From: Akkermansia sp. RCC_12PD
Lineage (GTDB): Bacteria > Verrucomicrobiota > Verrucomicrobiia > Verrucomicrobiales > Akkermansiaceae
Assembly: GCF_036417355.1 (NCBI RefSeq)
Contig: NZ_CP143889.1
Location: 2,666,001 to 2,730,000, forward strand
Direction of reading: 5' to 3'
Length of the DNA stretch: 64,000 nucleotides
Within the stretch, counting starts at the first letter, position 1, and every line of letters starts with the position of its first letter. Positions 9,404-25,386 of the stretch are shown one piece after another. Under the pieces are notes generated by a model. The model was not told the DNA's origin. It searched no databases and worked only from the letters and a program-made list of their open reading frames with translations. The position numbers and the translations under genes are program-made.

Positions 9404-9794
9404 GCTTTAATGCAGTCTTGTATATCAGGTGATTCTGAACAGAGTTAACAAGAGGCTCTATCTTGTTGGGTCAAGGACAGTCTCAATAAGAAATTGAGAT
9501 GATCAGGAAATCATGGTGTTTTGAAAAGGGATATTTAAACTTGGGTCTCTTTATGTATAATTCCTTTTTACATTTGTCTTGAAAATTTTCTTCCAATGTA
9601 TTCAGGATGAATATGCAAGTCATTCATATTAAATCAATAAACATTAATATGAAAAGATTCTTTCATAATACGAATTTTGTTTTTCCAGGGGGATTTAATG
9701 TCATTTCATGAGAAGTAACTGAAGTCTTAACGTATCAGGCGTCTTTCATTGAGGGTGCCACAGGTTCTACATTGTCTGCAAATCATTTAACAAC
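9404..9794. promoter_or_regulatory. AT-rich upstream region of the RHS gene
   Basis: About 390 bases without a convincing gene lie between the tRNA-Val terminator and the RHS gene. The stretch is clearly richer in A and T than the flanking genes. The RHS promoter should lie here, but I could not pick a clear -35/-10 pair. I saw no repeat of the tRNA 3' end that would mark an integration site. Confidence 0.35.
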
Positions 9795-15986
<6,192 letters not shown>

Positions 15987-15996
15987 CCTTGATTTC

Positions 15997-16470
15997 ATGA
16001 ATAAAATATTTAATAATAAACAACTTTTAGTTATTTTTCTGCTGAGTATTTTTGCAGCAGGCATGTTATATATGCTCGTATGGCTGCTGTCTCAAATGAG
16101 ACTCTGTTGGTCCAGTGAAGAATGGCCGGAAACAAAAGGTACAATTACACAAGTCGAATATAGAAGAAAAAGTGCAGGTTCAGGTATTCATGGTACTTAT
16201 GTTAATTTAGATATTGACGTAAGATTTGAATGGAAATCAAAAATGTATCATACCGGTAACCAGGGATGCAGTTTTGATATTCCGTATAAGAAATTGCATG
16301 TTGGAAAAGAAATCCCAGTTTTTGTCAATGAAAATAATCCTGACGAGTCTCTTTTATCAAAAGGCATCGCGGGATGGATCTGGATGGCTCTGGGAATATG
16401 TTTATTATTTTCCTGTTTTTCATTAATGATTATTTTTAAGCAAGCATTTAATTTATTAAAAAAGAAATAA
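15997..16470 (+). CDS. DUF3592-like membrane protein, candidate RHS immunity protein
   Basis: The 157-residue product has two membrane helices (about 8-30 and 125-150) enclosing a beta-rich extracytoplasmic domain (WPETKGTITQVEYRRKS, VGKEIPVFVNENNPDES). This layout fits the DUF3592 family. It begins 10 bases after the RHS stop codon, shares that gene's low GC end, and is followed by a strong terminator, so the two are co-transcribed. Small genes directly behind RHS effector ends are commonly immunity proteins. That role is inferred from position only, and no immunity family is recognised. A plain DUF3592 protein unrelated to the RHS tip is the alternative. Confidence 0.7.
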   Translation: MNKIFNNKQLLVIFLLSIFAAGMLYMLVWLLSQMRLCWSSEEWPETKGTITQVEYRRKSAGSGIHGTYVNLDIDVRFEWKSKMYHTGNQGCSFDIPYKKLHVGKEIPVFVNENNPDESLLSKGIAGWIWMALGICLLFSCFSLMIIFKQAFNLLKKK

Positions 16471-16514
16471 ATAATATTCAGTATTCTTCTTCCTTATCAA
16501 AGGATTTTTAATCC

Positions 16515-16558
16515 TATACCTTCTGCAAGCAGCCAGATTTGCAGAAGGTATATTTTTG
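16515..16558 (+). terminator. Strong intrinsic terminator of the RHS operon
   Basis: A perfect 14-base-pair stem (16515-16528 with 16539-16552) with a 10-base loop is followed by TTTTTG. Confidence 0.85.
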
Positions 16559-16943
16559 TTTCTGTGGACGGCAATATGGCGAATTCTTATCTTTAAGACC
16601 AGCCAATTGAGTTATTGATAAAATTGGCAGGATGGATTTGAGGAGCAGGGGAATGGAATGTTGTTCCTTCCTTGAGTAAGTTATTCACAGGATTTAATTC
16701 TGTTTAATCCAACGAGCCATGAATACAAAATTTTGACGGATATTGAATTATGAAAATATTAAAGGTATATGTATGTGAAAAGAAATAATGTTAATCTGAA
16801 AATATTTTTTAATTTGCGTGTTCTTGAATACTGTAACAATTGACAATTTAATGACGACAATTGCAAATAATTTATTTTTGCCGATATGGTGATTCAGCCC
16901 AGACCTTTTTGCTCGCGAGCATGATCAATAGGAACTTTCCCTA
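16559..16943. other. AT-rich intergenic stretch without a gene
   Basis: About 385 bases between the RHS operon terminator and the katE terminator contain no credible open frame. The only marked feature is a 12-base palindrome around GCTCGCGAGC at 16910-16921. The rest looks like low-complexity AT-rich DNA. Confidence 0.4.
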
Positions 16944-16982
16944 ATAAAAATATGCCTGCAAGCGTTAAACTTACAGGCATAT
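16944..16982 (-). terminator. Intrinsic terminator after catalase
   Basis: On the minus strand a 13-base-pair stem with one mismatch (16970-16982 with 16950-16962, loop 7) is followed by TTTTTATT. It lies 25 bases beyond the catalase stop codon. Confidence 0.8.
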
Positions 16983-17007
16983 GGTGACGTTCAGAGGAAT
17001 GTTCCCG

Positions 17008-19269
17008 TCAGGCGCCGAAATCCAGCGCCTTGGGCTCGCGAGCCCAGGTGCGGTGCTGCTTCATCGCCGTGATGAAGGGCTTCATCAGCGCCTTGGTATC
17101 CTTCGGGGTGAGGAGGCCGGCATCGTCCATGTCGTCAGGCAGGGCGGCGGCCTGGAGCATTTTCCTGGCGTCTCCGGGGAGGCCGATGGCCTTCAGATGC
17201 CTGTAAGCCTGGCGCAGGTGGTATTTGGCGTCCCCGTCCATCAGGAGGGTCTGGATGCTCTGCGCGCCTTCCGGCACGATGACGGAGTCAAACAGGACGG
17301 AAAGATTGGCGGCCAGGCTGCCGTCCACCAGCAGGTCTTCCCCTTCTTCCGTTTTAACGGTTCCCATGTGGGCGGCAATGATCTGGGGATGGACTCCTTC
17401 CTTGTGCAGGGCGTCGCAGATTTCTTCCACGGATTTCAGGCTGACGCCGTCCGCCACCAGCAGGGAGACGCGCATGCCCTTGAGGTTGCCGTCGGGCTTG
17501 GCGTACAGGCTCAGCGCCGGGTCCTTTTCCAGGCCGCAGACCGGCTTGGGCAGTTCGCGGCTGAGCTGTTCCCTGGTCAGTTCAATGCCCAGGTTGCGGG
17601 CTACTCCGCCAGCCAGGTCCGGATCAATGCGCGTCAGCAGGTCCACGACGCGTTCCCGGATGTAGGGGCGGGTCACCTTGCTCAGTTCAAAACCGAAGGC
17701 GTTGATGATGTGCTCCTGTTCCACGGGCGTCTGGCTCATCCAGAACAGGCGCGGATGGGAGTAATACTCCGCAAAGGAGGGGCTCCTGAGGCGTTCCTTG
17801 ATTCCTTCCACGCGTTCCGGAGTGGTGGTGAACCCTCCGTCTTCCGCGGCTTCCGGAGTTTCCCGCGGCCAGTTGTCGCCGATGGAGTTGGGATTGTAGT
17901 TGGCCGGAGCGGTATCTATCTGCATGCGGTGGAATCCGTCCCTCTGGTTGTTATGGAAGGGGCAGACGGGGCGGTTGATGGGGATTTCCGTAAAGTTCGC
18001 CCCTCCCAGGCGGTGGCGCTGGGTGTCGCTGTAGGAGAAGATGCGGCCCTGAAGAAGCGGGTCGTCGGAGAAGTCGATGCCCGGAACGATGTTGGCGGGG
18101 CAGAAGGCGACCTGTTCCGTTTCTGCAAAGAAGTTGTCCGGGTTGCGGTTCAGCACCATTTTCCCGACGATTTCCACGGGAACCAGCGCTTCGGGGATGA
18201 GCTTGGTGGCGTCCAGGATGTCGAAGTCGAATTTGTCCAGGTCTTCTTCCGGAATGATTTGCAGGCCCAGTTCAAATTCCGGGTAATCTCCGCCTTCAAT
18301 GGACTGCCAGAGGTCTTTGCGGTGGAAGTCCGGGTCCCGTCCGGTGAGGTCCTGGGCTTCGTCCCAGATCAGGGATTTTTTCCCGTAAACGGGTTTCCAG
18401 TGGAAGCGGACAAAGGTGCTTTTCCCATCTTCGTTGACCAGTTTGTACGTATGGATGCCGAATCCTTCAATGGTCCTGTAGCTTCTGGGTATGCCGCGGT
18501 CGGACATGAGCCACATGACGTTGTGCAGCGTTTCCGGCTGCAGGGAGACATAATCCCAGAAGGAGTCGTGGGCGGTCTGCCCCTGCGGCATTTCGTTGTG
18601 GGGTTCCGGCTTCACGGCATGGATGAAATCCGGGAATTTGATGGAATCTTGAATAAAGAAGACGGGCGTGTCGTTGCCCACCAGGTCGTAATTCCCCTCC
18701 CTGGTATAGAATTTGGTGGCGAATCCGCGGATGTCCCTCACCGTATCCGGGGATCCCCGGAATCCCTGCACGTTGGAAAAACGCACAAAGACTGGTGTTT
18801 TTTCTGACGGATCCTGCAGAAAGGCCGCCTTGGTGTACTTGGAAAGGGATTTGTATACCTGAAAATAACCATGTGCCCCGGAACCTCTTGCGTGAACCAC
18901 TCGTTCCGGTATCCGCTCCTGGTCAAAATGAGCCATTTTTTCCAGAAAGTGAAAGTCTTCCAGCAGGGAGGGGCCTCTGCTGCCTGCCTTGAGCGTGTTT
19001 TGATCATCGGCTATTTTTACTCCGAGGTTGGTGGTAAGGGGCTTTCCCATGCCGTTGTCGCGCATGGTATCCAGGTCTTTGATTTTTTCCGAGGTGTTTT
19101 CCGGCATTTTCATGGAGCCGGGGGCGGAAGGTTCCGCGTTGGGAGGAGTGGGTTTGGGCGTCGGCTTGATCAGTTCCGGATCAATGGTGTCCGTATAATG
19201 GGGTTCCGCCTCTTTCCCGTCCGGGAAGGGGGCGAGCCGGTCTTGCATCTGCTGGGTCTTTTTTTTCAT
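17008..19269 (-). CDS. katE: Large-subunit heme catalase (HPII type)
   Basis: The 753-residue product is a clade II monofunctional catalase, which converts hydrogen peroxide to water and oxygen in the cytoplasm. The distal histidine is His126 in [14 protein letters not shown], the distal Asn is near 199 (VGNDTPVFF), and the proximal heme tyrosine is Tyr413 in [14 protein letters not shown]. After the catalase core comes a C-terminal domain of about 150 residues with a DJ-1/PfpI-like flavodoxin fold ([30 protein letters not shown]), the mark of the large-subunit class. Length matches the family. It is transcribed alone, with its own terminator. Its presence suits a host-mucosal organism exposed to oxygen. 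Confidence 0.96.
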   Translation of the reverse strand: MKKKTQQMQDRLAPFPDGKEAEPHYTDTIDPELIKPTPKPTPPNAEPSAPGSMKMPENTSEKIKDLDTMRDNGMGKPLTTNLGVKIADDQNTLKAGSRGPSLLEDFHFLEKMAHFDQERIPERVVHARGSGAHGYFQVYKSLSKYTKAAFLQDPSEKTPVFVRFSNVQGFRGSPDTVRDIRGFATKFYTREGNYDLVGNDTPVFFIQDSIKFPDFIHAVKPEPHNEMPQGQTAHDSFWDYVSLQPETLHNVMWLMSDRGIPRSYRTIEGFGIHTYKLVNEDGKSTFVRFHWKPVYGKKSLIWDEAQDLTGRDPDFHRKDLWQSIEGGDYPEFELGLQIIPEEDLDKFDFDILDATKLIPEALVPVEIVGKMVLNRNPDNFFAETEQVAFCPANIVPGIDFSDDPLLQGRIFSYSDTQRHRLGGANFTEIPINRPVCPFHNNQRDGFHRMQIDTAPANYNPNSIGDNWPRETPEAAEDGGFTTTPERVEGIKERLRSPSFAEYYSHPRLFWMSQTPVEQEHIINAFGFELSKVTRPYIRERVVDLLTRIDPDLAGGVARNLGIELTREQLSRELPKPVCGLEKDPALSLYAKPDGNLKGMRVSLLVADGVSLKSVEEICDALHKEGVHPQIIAAHMGTVKTEEGEDLLVDGSLAANLSVLFDSVIVPEGAQSIQTLLMDGDAKYHLRQAYRHLKAIGLPGDARKMLQAAALPDDMDDAGLLTPKDTKALMKPFITAMKQHRTWAREPKALDFGA

Positions 19270-20047
19270 TGGCTTGTTTCTGAAGGGATTGAATTTTCCT
19301 ATGAGTAAGTAGTTCGACTCTGGCTTCCCGGACGATGTTCTGTCTTATTTTGTCAGTTCATGTGGAATTCAAATGATGGAAAAACGCTGGAAATGACTTG
19401 GCAGGAATGAAATAAACGGTAGGAAACAGGAGGCGGAAACGGAGCCTGTTTGACTGGCATGACGTTTCTGTCAGTACGCTGTCAGGACGGACCCCGGGAT
19501 TTTCCGTGTCTTCCCCTCCCGCCGTGTCCGGGAAACCTTCCGTCCCTGGCGGCCATGTCCATCCCCGGTTTCATTTTCCGGGCAGGCCGTGTCATGCCGG
19601 AACAGGGTTTGCTGCATGCTCCTGTTCCGTTTTCCCGGAAAACCGCCTGTTTCCGGCCGGCCAGCCTGGGTGGCAGCTTTACTCATGGTGAAAGGGGGGC
19701 TTACGCCAAGTTGGCGTATTGTAAACGTACCGCAAGGGAACGGCGGCGGGGCGGGAATAGGGTGGTGAATTTAATCAATGACTTCTGCCACCAGATGGAA
19801 CAGGGAGCAGGGCATCGGGAAGGAAGTGTGCCGGATTGCGTGGAGAGTTATGTAGTGGGTGAAAGGTTTCTTCCGTGGAAAATTTCCGGGGCCCCGTGGA
19901 GGGAGACAGAACTTCCGCAAATTTTCATAGACGTGCGGGATAAATAGGTTATGATGATTCCGTAAATTGCGTACCGGAGGCATGCGGCGTCCTCATACGG
20001 TTGTCTGTCCGGTGCGGGAACTGATCTTTCATTTATTTTAAAGGGTT
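19270..20047. promoter_or_regulatory. Divergent intergenic region between catalase and jag-like gene
   Basis: About 780 bases separate two divergent genes. Open frames of up to 165 codons occur here but lack any family pattern and are rich in Pro, Arg and Gly, as chance frames in GC-rich DNA are. A 17-base palindrome sits at 19702-19718. Promoters for both genes should lie near the ends. Confidence 0.4.
19702..19718. promoter_or_regulatory. 17-base palindrome, possible operator
   Basis: TACGCCAA and TTGGCGTA are perfect inverted arms around a single G, in the middle of the divergent intergenic region. The length and symmetry suit a dimeric repressor site. No regulator can be named. Confidence 0.35.
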
Positions 20048-20497
20048 ATGACGGTGCAAGAAATAGCTGAACAAAGTTTGAAGAGCCTGCTGGCTTCACT
20101 GGGATTTTCTGCGGAAGTTGAAATAACGGAGACGGACGGCATCATATGCCTGAACGTTTCCTCCCCGGACTCCAGGTACATCATCGGAAATGACGGGGAC
20201 AGGCTGGATGACCTGCAATATCTGGTCAACCGCATGATCCAGCGCAAGATTGAAGACGCGCCCCGCGTGAAGGTGGATTGCGACCATTACCGGGAACACA
20301 ACGAAGCGCGCCTTCTGGAGAAGGCCCTTTCCCTGGCCGCCCGCGTGCAGGAGAGCGGCAAGCCCATGAAGATGCAGCCCCTCAACGCCTATCACCGCCG
20401 CCTGGTTCACAATGCCCTTCAATCCGTGGATGGCGTCACGACGGAGTCTGAGGAAGGGGACGGCCGCTACAAGCGGATCACGATCCGCCGGGTATAG
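20048..20497 (+). CDS. Jag-like KH/R3H RNA-binding protein
   Basis: The 149-residue product contains a KH-type domain with YIIGNDGDRLDDLQYLVN (about residues 38-60) and a C-terminal R3H domain (PLNAYHRRLVHNAL, then RITIRRV). This matches the Jag/KhpB family of cytoplasmic RNA-binding proteins. It lacks the N-terminal Jag_N domain seen in Firmicutes homologues. In many bacteria the gene sits next to yidC and rnpA, which are not here. Its RNA targets cannot be inferred. The 18-base gap to the next gene suggests co-transcription. Confidence 0.88.
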   Translation: MTVQEIAEQSLKSLLASLGFSAEVEITETDGIICLNVSSPDSRYIIGNDGDRLDDLQYLVNRMIQRKIEDAPRVKVDCDHYREHNEARLLEKALSLAARVQESGKPMKMQPLNAYHRRLVHNALQSVDGVTTESEEGDGRYKRITIRRV

Positions 20498-20514
20498 CAT
20501 CCCGCTTGAATTCC

Positions 20515-21501
20515 ATGAGGCGCGGAGCGGTCATTTCCGGCATCTGGCTGGCGGCGGTTCTGGCCGCCGTGGCCCGGGCTGCGCCGGAAACTTTCGCGGC
20601 CTCTGATGCCGCCGTTCCGCCGCCCAGTCCCGTCCTGGTGGTTTACGCCTCCGCCAATCCCAGCGCGGAGGAAGCCCGCTGGCTTGCGGCGCTCCAGCCG
20701 GGGGGAGAAGGCCGCCGCATTCTGGACGGCCATGTGAAGGATGTTCAGATGGTGACGATGCCGTCCCGCCCGGCTTTGGAAGACTGGAGCGAGGAAGGGC
20801 GGCTGTTCCGAGCTTCCCTGCATGGGGTACGCGCGTTGCCGACCGTGGTCATGCTCGATTCCAAGGGGCGCGTTTTCGACTGGATGGCCGGAGGGGCGGA
20901 TGAAGCCTCCCTGCCCGGAAAAGTCGCCTTGCTGAAGGAAAAGGCGTCCCGTGTCCGGCCCCTGACGGTGGTCAATGACATTCCCAAAGGCGGCGACCCG
21001 CGGGAGGAAGCGGCCGCCATCTGCCGCGCCATGGAGCAGGTGCCTGCGGAAGCGTGGTACCGGGATTACCCCCGGACCATGAAAAGGCTGGAAAAACTGG
21101 ACTGCACGGAGCCTTCCTTCCTGGCCGCCCGCGAAGCGGCGGACCGTTTGGCGAAGAACCGGGAGACGGCCTCCCTGCTGCGCGAATCCTTTTTGGCGCG
21201 GGATGCTTCTTCCATCCGGGATTGCCTGGCCGCGTGGCGGAAGAAGGCGGATGATCCCGCGCTTCCCGTGGCTGACCGGCAGTTACTGCTGCTGGCCATG
21301 GTCCACCCCCTCTGGGTTCGGCTGGAGGACGTCCTGTACCAGGGAGCGCACAGCGCCGAAAGCGAGGAGGCTTTCAACTGCGCCATTGCCGTGCTTGAGG
21401 AAGTGAGGGACATGGACCGCTCCAGCGTTTGCGGCAGGCGCGCGCACCAGCTCCGGGAAGAGCTGAGGAAGGCCCGTCTGGCCGCGGCGCGGTACGATTG
21501 A
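20515..21501 (+). CDS. Secreted thioredoxin-fold-like protein of unknown function
   Basis: The 328-residue product starts with a signal peptide (MRRGAVISGIWLAAVLAAVA). A following domain has LVVYASANPSAEEARWL and VRALPTVVMLDSKGRVFDW, the strand and cis-proline pattern of a thioredoxin fold. No CXXC redox motif is present at the expected site, so a redox role is doubtful. The C-terminal half (about 140-328) is helical and alanine-rich and unrecognised. I used ATG at 20515 because the TTG nine bases upstream is a weaker start. It follows the jag-like gene closely on the same strand. Confidence 0.7.
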   Translation: MRRGAVISGIWLAAVLAAVARAAPETFAASDAAVPPPSPVLVVYASANPSAEEARWLAALQPGGEGRRILDGHVKDVQMVTMPSRPALEDWSEEGRLFRASLHGVRALPTVVMLDSKGRVFDWMAGGADEASLPGKVALLKEKASRVRPLTVVNDIPKGGDPREEAAAICRAMEQVPAEAWYRDYPRTMKRLEKLDCTEPSFLAAREAADRLAKNRETASLLRESFLARDASSIRDCLAAWRKKADDPALPVADRQLLLLAMVHPLWVRLEDVLYQGAHSAESEEAFNCAIAVLEEVRDMDRSSVCGRRAHQLREELRKARLAAARYD

Positions 21502-21662
21502 AGGGTCGGATAATTTGTTTTCCGCAACCCGGACAGGAAGCCCCCGCGGCGCGGGCCGGAACCGGGGAATGCCCTTTTCCTGCGCGATTCTCCGGATTAC
21601 AGGAAGGGGGCCGGCAAATTGGCTTGATTTTGCACATGGAACGGGCTAGTCTGCGGACCGTT

Positions 21663-24600
21663 ATGACAGATTCCTCCATTCCGGACATGATGGCGGCGGC
21701 GCGCCGTGACAAATGGACCGACCAGCAGCTGGCAACCAAGGCGGTTGAATTGGCTGAATCCATTCTCAGACAGGCCAATGCCGGGATGCGCAGACATGAA
21801 AAGAAACAGGCGGAGCAATTGGAACGGATGATGGACGATCCCGCGGGCAAGGCGTTCACCCTGGCTCTGGCGGACCGCGTATTCCGCCCCGCTTCCCCCG
21901 CCCGCGGCGCGGAGCTGTTTCGCTACCTGCTGGGCGGCTATGGCGTGCCCAAATACCTGTCCGGCATGGACCGCCTGGCCATGAAGGTGGGGGACAGGCT
22001 GTCCGTGCAGTTTCCGGGCGTGGTGATGCCCATGATCACCAGCCAGTTGAGGAAGGAGAGCTCCAACGTGATTCTTCCGGCGGAGGACAGGAAGCTGCGC
22101 CCCCATCTGCGCCGCAGGCGCAAGGCCGGCATCCGGATGAACATCAACCAGCTTGGCGAAGCCATCTTGGGCGAATCGGAAGCCCACCACCGCCTCCAGC
22201 AGGTGGTGGACCGCCTGGGGGACAAGGACTGCGACTATATTTCCGTCAAGATTTCCGCCATTTTCAGCCAGATCCATCTGGTGGCCTTTGAAGAAACGGT
22301 CAAGCTGATTCAGGAGCGGCTGCGCATTCTTTACCGCGCGGCCATCACGAATGCGGTCACGCTGCCGGACGGCTCTAAAAAGCCCAAATTCGTGAATCTG
22401 GACATGGAGGAATACCGGGACCTTCACCTGACGGCGGAGGCGTTCAAGCGCACGCTGATGGAGGAGGAGTTCATGCATCTGGAAGCCGGAATCGTCCTCC
22501 AGGCCTATCTGCCGGATTCCTGGGAGGAACAGATGAAGCTGTGCGCCTGGGCGAAGGAGCGCGTGGAGCAGGGGGGCGCCCGCATCAAGATACGCCTGGT
22601 GAAAGGAGCCAACCTGGCCATGGAAAAAGTGGAGGCCTCCATGCACGACTGGGCGCAGGCCCCGTACGGAACGAAAGCCCAGGTGGACGCCAACTACAAG
22701 CGCATGCTGCATTACGGCTGCATGCCGGAAAACGCCAGGTACGTCCAGTTCGGCGTGGCCTCCCACAACCTGTTTGACCTGTGCTACGCCATGCTCCTGC
22801 GGGAGCGCGAGGGCGTGAAGGACTACGTGGAGTTTGAAATGCTGGAGGGGATGGCCAACCACCAGGCGCGCGTGATCAGGGAATCCGCGGACGGCCTGCT
22901 GCTGTATGCTCCCGTGGTGCTGAAGGAGGACTTCCACAGCGCCATTGCCTATCTGGTGCGCCGTCTGGACGAGAACACCAGCGAGGAGAATTTCCTGCAC
23001 GACCTCTTCGGCATGGCGCCGGGCTCCCGTACCTGGGACATCCAGAAAAGGCGGTTCCTGAAAGCCTGCCAGGAGAAGGACAGCGTCAAGTACGGTCCCA
23101 ACCGCACGCAGAACCGCGCCACGGATCCCGTGGAGCCCACCCATTACCGGGACGCCTTTGCCAACGAGCGTGACACGGACTGGTCCCTGCGGCAGAATTC
23201 CGAATGGATCAACGGCCTGATTGCCGCGGAAAAGGAAAAATCCGGGGAGGAAATTCCCCTGGTCATCAACGGTGAGCAGATCACGACCAACCTGTGGGGC
23301 GTGGGCCGCGACCCGTCCCGGCACAACGAGGTCTCCTACAAGTTCGCCTATGCGGACTTCGACCAGGTTGAACATGCCCTGGACACGGCCGACAAGGCGC
23401 GGACTTCCTGGGCGGCCAGAAGCGCCGGTGAGCGTGCGGAAATCCTGCACAACGCCGCGCGGGAACTCTCCGTCATCCGCGGGGAGGCCATCGCCGCCAT
23501 GGTCAGGGATGCGGGCAAGGCGCCCACGGAAGCGGATGTAGAAGTGAGTGAAGCCATTGACTTCTGCCGTTATTATGCGGAAGGCCTGGACCGGGACGGC
23601 ATGAATGACGGGGTGGAAATGACCCCGCTGGGTACCGTTTGCGTGATGTCCCCGTGGAACTTCCCCTTTGCCATTCCCACTGGAGGCGTAGCCGCCGCGC
23701 TGATGGCCGGGAACACGGTGGTCTTCAAGCCGTCCGAGCTGGCCGTCTATACGGCCTGGCAGATTGTCCAGGCATTCTGGCGCGCGGGAGTGCCGAAGGA
23801 AGTTCTCCAGTTCGTGCCCATGCCGCGCAACGAAATCTCCCACAAATTCCTGACGGACCCGCGCCTGCACGGCGTGATCATGACGGGCTCCTACCGCACC
23901 GGAAAAATGCTGCGGGAACTGCGTCCGGACCTGGCCGTTCTGGCGGAAACCAGCGGTAAGGACGCCATGGTCATCACCGCCACGGCGGACCCGGACCAGG
24001 CCGTGAAAGACCTGGTGAAAAGCGCCTTCGGCCATTCCGGGCAGAAGTGCTCCGCCGCCAGCCTGGCCATCGTTGAGGCTTCCGTCTATGACAACCCCGC
24101 CTTCCTGCGCCAGTTGAAAGACGCCGCCGCCAGCCTGAAGGTGGGGGGCTCCTGGGAGGTCAACTCCGTGGTCACGCCGCTTATCAAGGAACCGGAAGGC
24201 AATCTGCTGCGGGCGCTCACCCAGTTGGAGCCCGGAGAGGAATGGCTGCTGAAGCCGGAGCAGTCGGAAGACAACCCGTGCCTGTGGTCGCCCGGCATCC
24301 GCCTGGGCGTGAAGCCGGGAAGCTGGTTCCACCAGACGGAATGCTTCGGCCCGGTGCTGGGTATCATCCGCGCGGAAAATCTGGAAGAAGCCATCGACAT
24401 TCAGAACGACTCCGAATTCGGCCTGACCGGGGGCCTGCAATCCCTGGATGAACGGGAAATAGCCCTGTGGAAGAGCAAGGTACAGGTGGGCAACGCCTAC
24501 ATCAACCGTGTCATCACCGGGGCCATCGTCCGCCGCCAGCCCTTCGGCGGCTGGAAACACTCCTCCATGGGCCCCGGCTCCAAGGCCGGAGGGCCCAACT

Positions 24601-25244
24601 ACCTGACCATGCTCGGGCGGTGGTCGGAAAAGGAACTTCCCCAGAAACTGCGGACTCCCGGCGAACGCATCGCCGGGCTGGTGGAAAAACTGTGTTCCGA
24701 ACTGCCGGACTGCGCCAAGCGCATCCGTTCCGCCGCGGGCTCCCAGGCCAAGTGGTGGATGGAGGAATTCGGCGTGGAACATGACCCCTCCCGCGTTTAC
24801 GGGGAAAACAACACGTTCCGCTACGTTCCCGTGAAGGGAATCCTGGTCCGGACGGAAGGCATGGCGGACGACGATGTGGCCATCCTGCTGCTGGGCGCCA
24901 AACTGTGCGGCGTGGAACTGCACCTCAGCGTGGAGGAAGGGCGCCCGTGGATTCAGAAGATGAACGGTTATTACGCCTCCCTGGCCGTGGAAACGGAATC
25001 GGAGCTCATCGACCGCCTGCCGGAAATAGCCGGAGGCGTGCAATTCCTGCGCGCGAAGGGCATTTCAAACGCCCTGTTTGACGCAGCACGCGTCCGGGAA
25101 CTGGAAGTGCTGGACCGTCCCGTGCTGGCCAACGGCCGTCTGGAACTGCTCGGCTTCTTCCGGGAACAGGCCGTCTCCGAGACAGTGCACCGTTACGGCA
25201 ATATCATTCCTCCGCCGGACAGTTTCAAGGGAGCTACGGCTTAA
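21663..25244 (+). CDS. putA: Bifunctional proline dehydrogenase / glutamate-semialdehyde dehydrogenase
   Basis: The 1193-residue product oxidises proline to glutamate in two steps. The N-terminal half is the FAD-dependent proline dehydrogenase barrel (VSVKISAIFSQI, RIKIRLVKGANL, EFEMLEGMANHQARV). The second half is an aldehyde dehydrogenase with catalytic Glu762 (LAETSGKDAM) and Cys796 (SGQKCSAASL). An extra C-terminal region of about 200 residues follows and may aid channelling or assembly. There is no N-terminal ribbon-helix-helix DNA-binding domain, so it should not act as its own repressor. I chose ATG at 21663 (MTDSSIPDMM); the frame stays open upstream but is not family-like. ATG at 21636 is possible. 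Confidence 0.95.
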   Translation: MTDSSIPDMMAAARRDKWTDQQLATKAVELAESILRQANAGMRRHEKKQAEQLERMMDDPAGKAFTLALADRVFRPASPARGAELFRYLLGGYGVPKYLSGMDRLAMKVGDRLSVQFPGVVMPMITSQLRKESSNVILPAEDRKLRPHLRRRRKAGIRMNINQLGEAILGESEAHHRLQQVVDRLGDKDCDYISVKISAIFSQIHLVAFEETVKLIQERLRILYRAAITNAVTLPDGSKKPKFVNLDMEEYRDLHLTAEAFKRTLMEEEFMHLEAGIVLQAYLPDSWEEQMKLCAWAKERVEQGGARIKIRLVKGANLAMEKVEASMHDWAQAPYGTKAQVDANYKRMLHYGCMPENARYVQFGVASHNLFDLCYAMLLREREGVKDYVEFEMLEGMANHQARVIRESADGLLLYAPVVLKEDFHSAIAYLVRRLDENTSEENFLHDLFGMAPGSRTWDIQKRRFLKACQEKDSVKYGPNRTQNRATDPVEPTHYRDAFANERDTDWSLRQNSEWINGLIAAEKEKSGEEIPLVINGEQITTNLWGVGRDPSRHNEVSYKFAYADFDQVEHALDTADKARTSWAARSAGERAEILHNAARELSVIRGEAIAAMVRDAGKAPTEADVEVSEAIDFCRYYAEGLDRDGMNDGVEMTPLGTVCVMSPWNFPFAIPTGGVAAALMAGNTVVFKPSELAVYTAWQIVQAFWRAGVPKEVLQFVPMPRNEISHKFLTDPRLHGVIMTGSYRTGKMLRELRPDLAVLAETSGKDAMVITATADPDQAVKDLVKSAFGHSGQKCSAASLAIVEASVYDNPAFLRQLKDAAASLKVGGSWEVNSVVTPLIKEPEGNLLRALTQLEPGEEWLLKPEQSEDNPCLWSPGIRLGVKPGSWFHQTECFGPVLGIIRAENLEEAIDIQNDSEFGLTGGLQSLDEREIALWKSKVQVGNAYINRVITGAIVRRQPFGGWKHSSMGPGSKAGGPNYLTMLGRWSEKELPQKLRTPGERIAGLVEKLCSELPDCAKRIRSAAGSQAKWWMEEFGVEHDPSRVYGENNTFRYVPVKGILVRTEGMADDDVAILLLGAKLCGVELHLSVEEGRPWIQKMNGYYASLAVETESELIDRLPEIAGGVQFLRAKGISNALFDAARVRELEVLDRPVLANGRLELLGFFREQAVSETVHRYGNIIPPPDSFKGATA

Positions 25245-25319
25245 AAACAATACCGTGCGTTTTCGCCGCTCCGGAGGATATTTCTCCGGGCCCGGAATAT
25301 CCGCGGAATATCGTCTTGA

Positions 25320-25355
25320 AAACGAGGCGGGGAGCCCATACTCCCCGCCTCGTTT
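25320..25355. terminator. Bidirectional terminator hairpin between putA and the DUF1287 gene
   Basis: A perfect 15-base-pair GC-rich stem (25320-25334 with 25341-25355) with a six-base loop is flanked by A and T runs on both sides. It lies between two convergent genes. Confidence 0.8.
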
Positions 25356-25386
25356 ACTAACGGGTTTTTGAATGTCGTTCCGCGTG

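Noticed and set aside
19450-19947. A 165-codon plus-strand frame between katE and the jag-like gene
   Set aside because: Composition is rich in Pro, Arg, Gly and Cys with no fold or family pattern, and overlapping frames on the other strand are equally long.
21597-25043. A 1148-codon open frame on the minus strand opposite putA
   Set aside because: It mirrors putA codon structure in GC-rich DNA, is rich in His, Gly and Arg, and has no family motif. putA on the plus strand has every catalytic motif.
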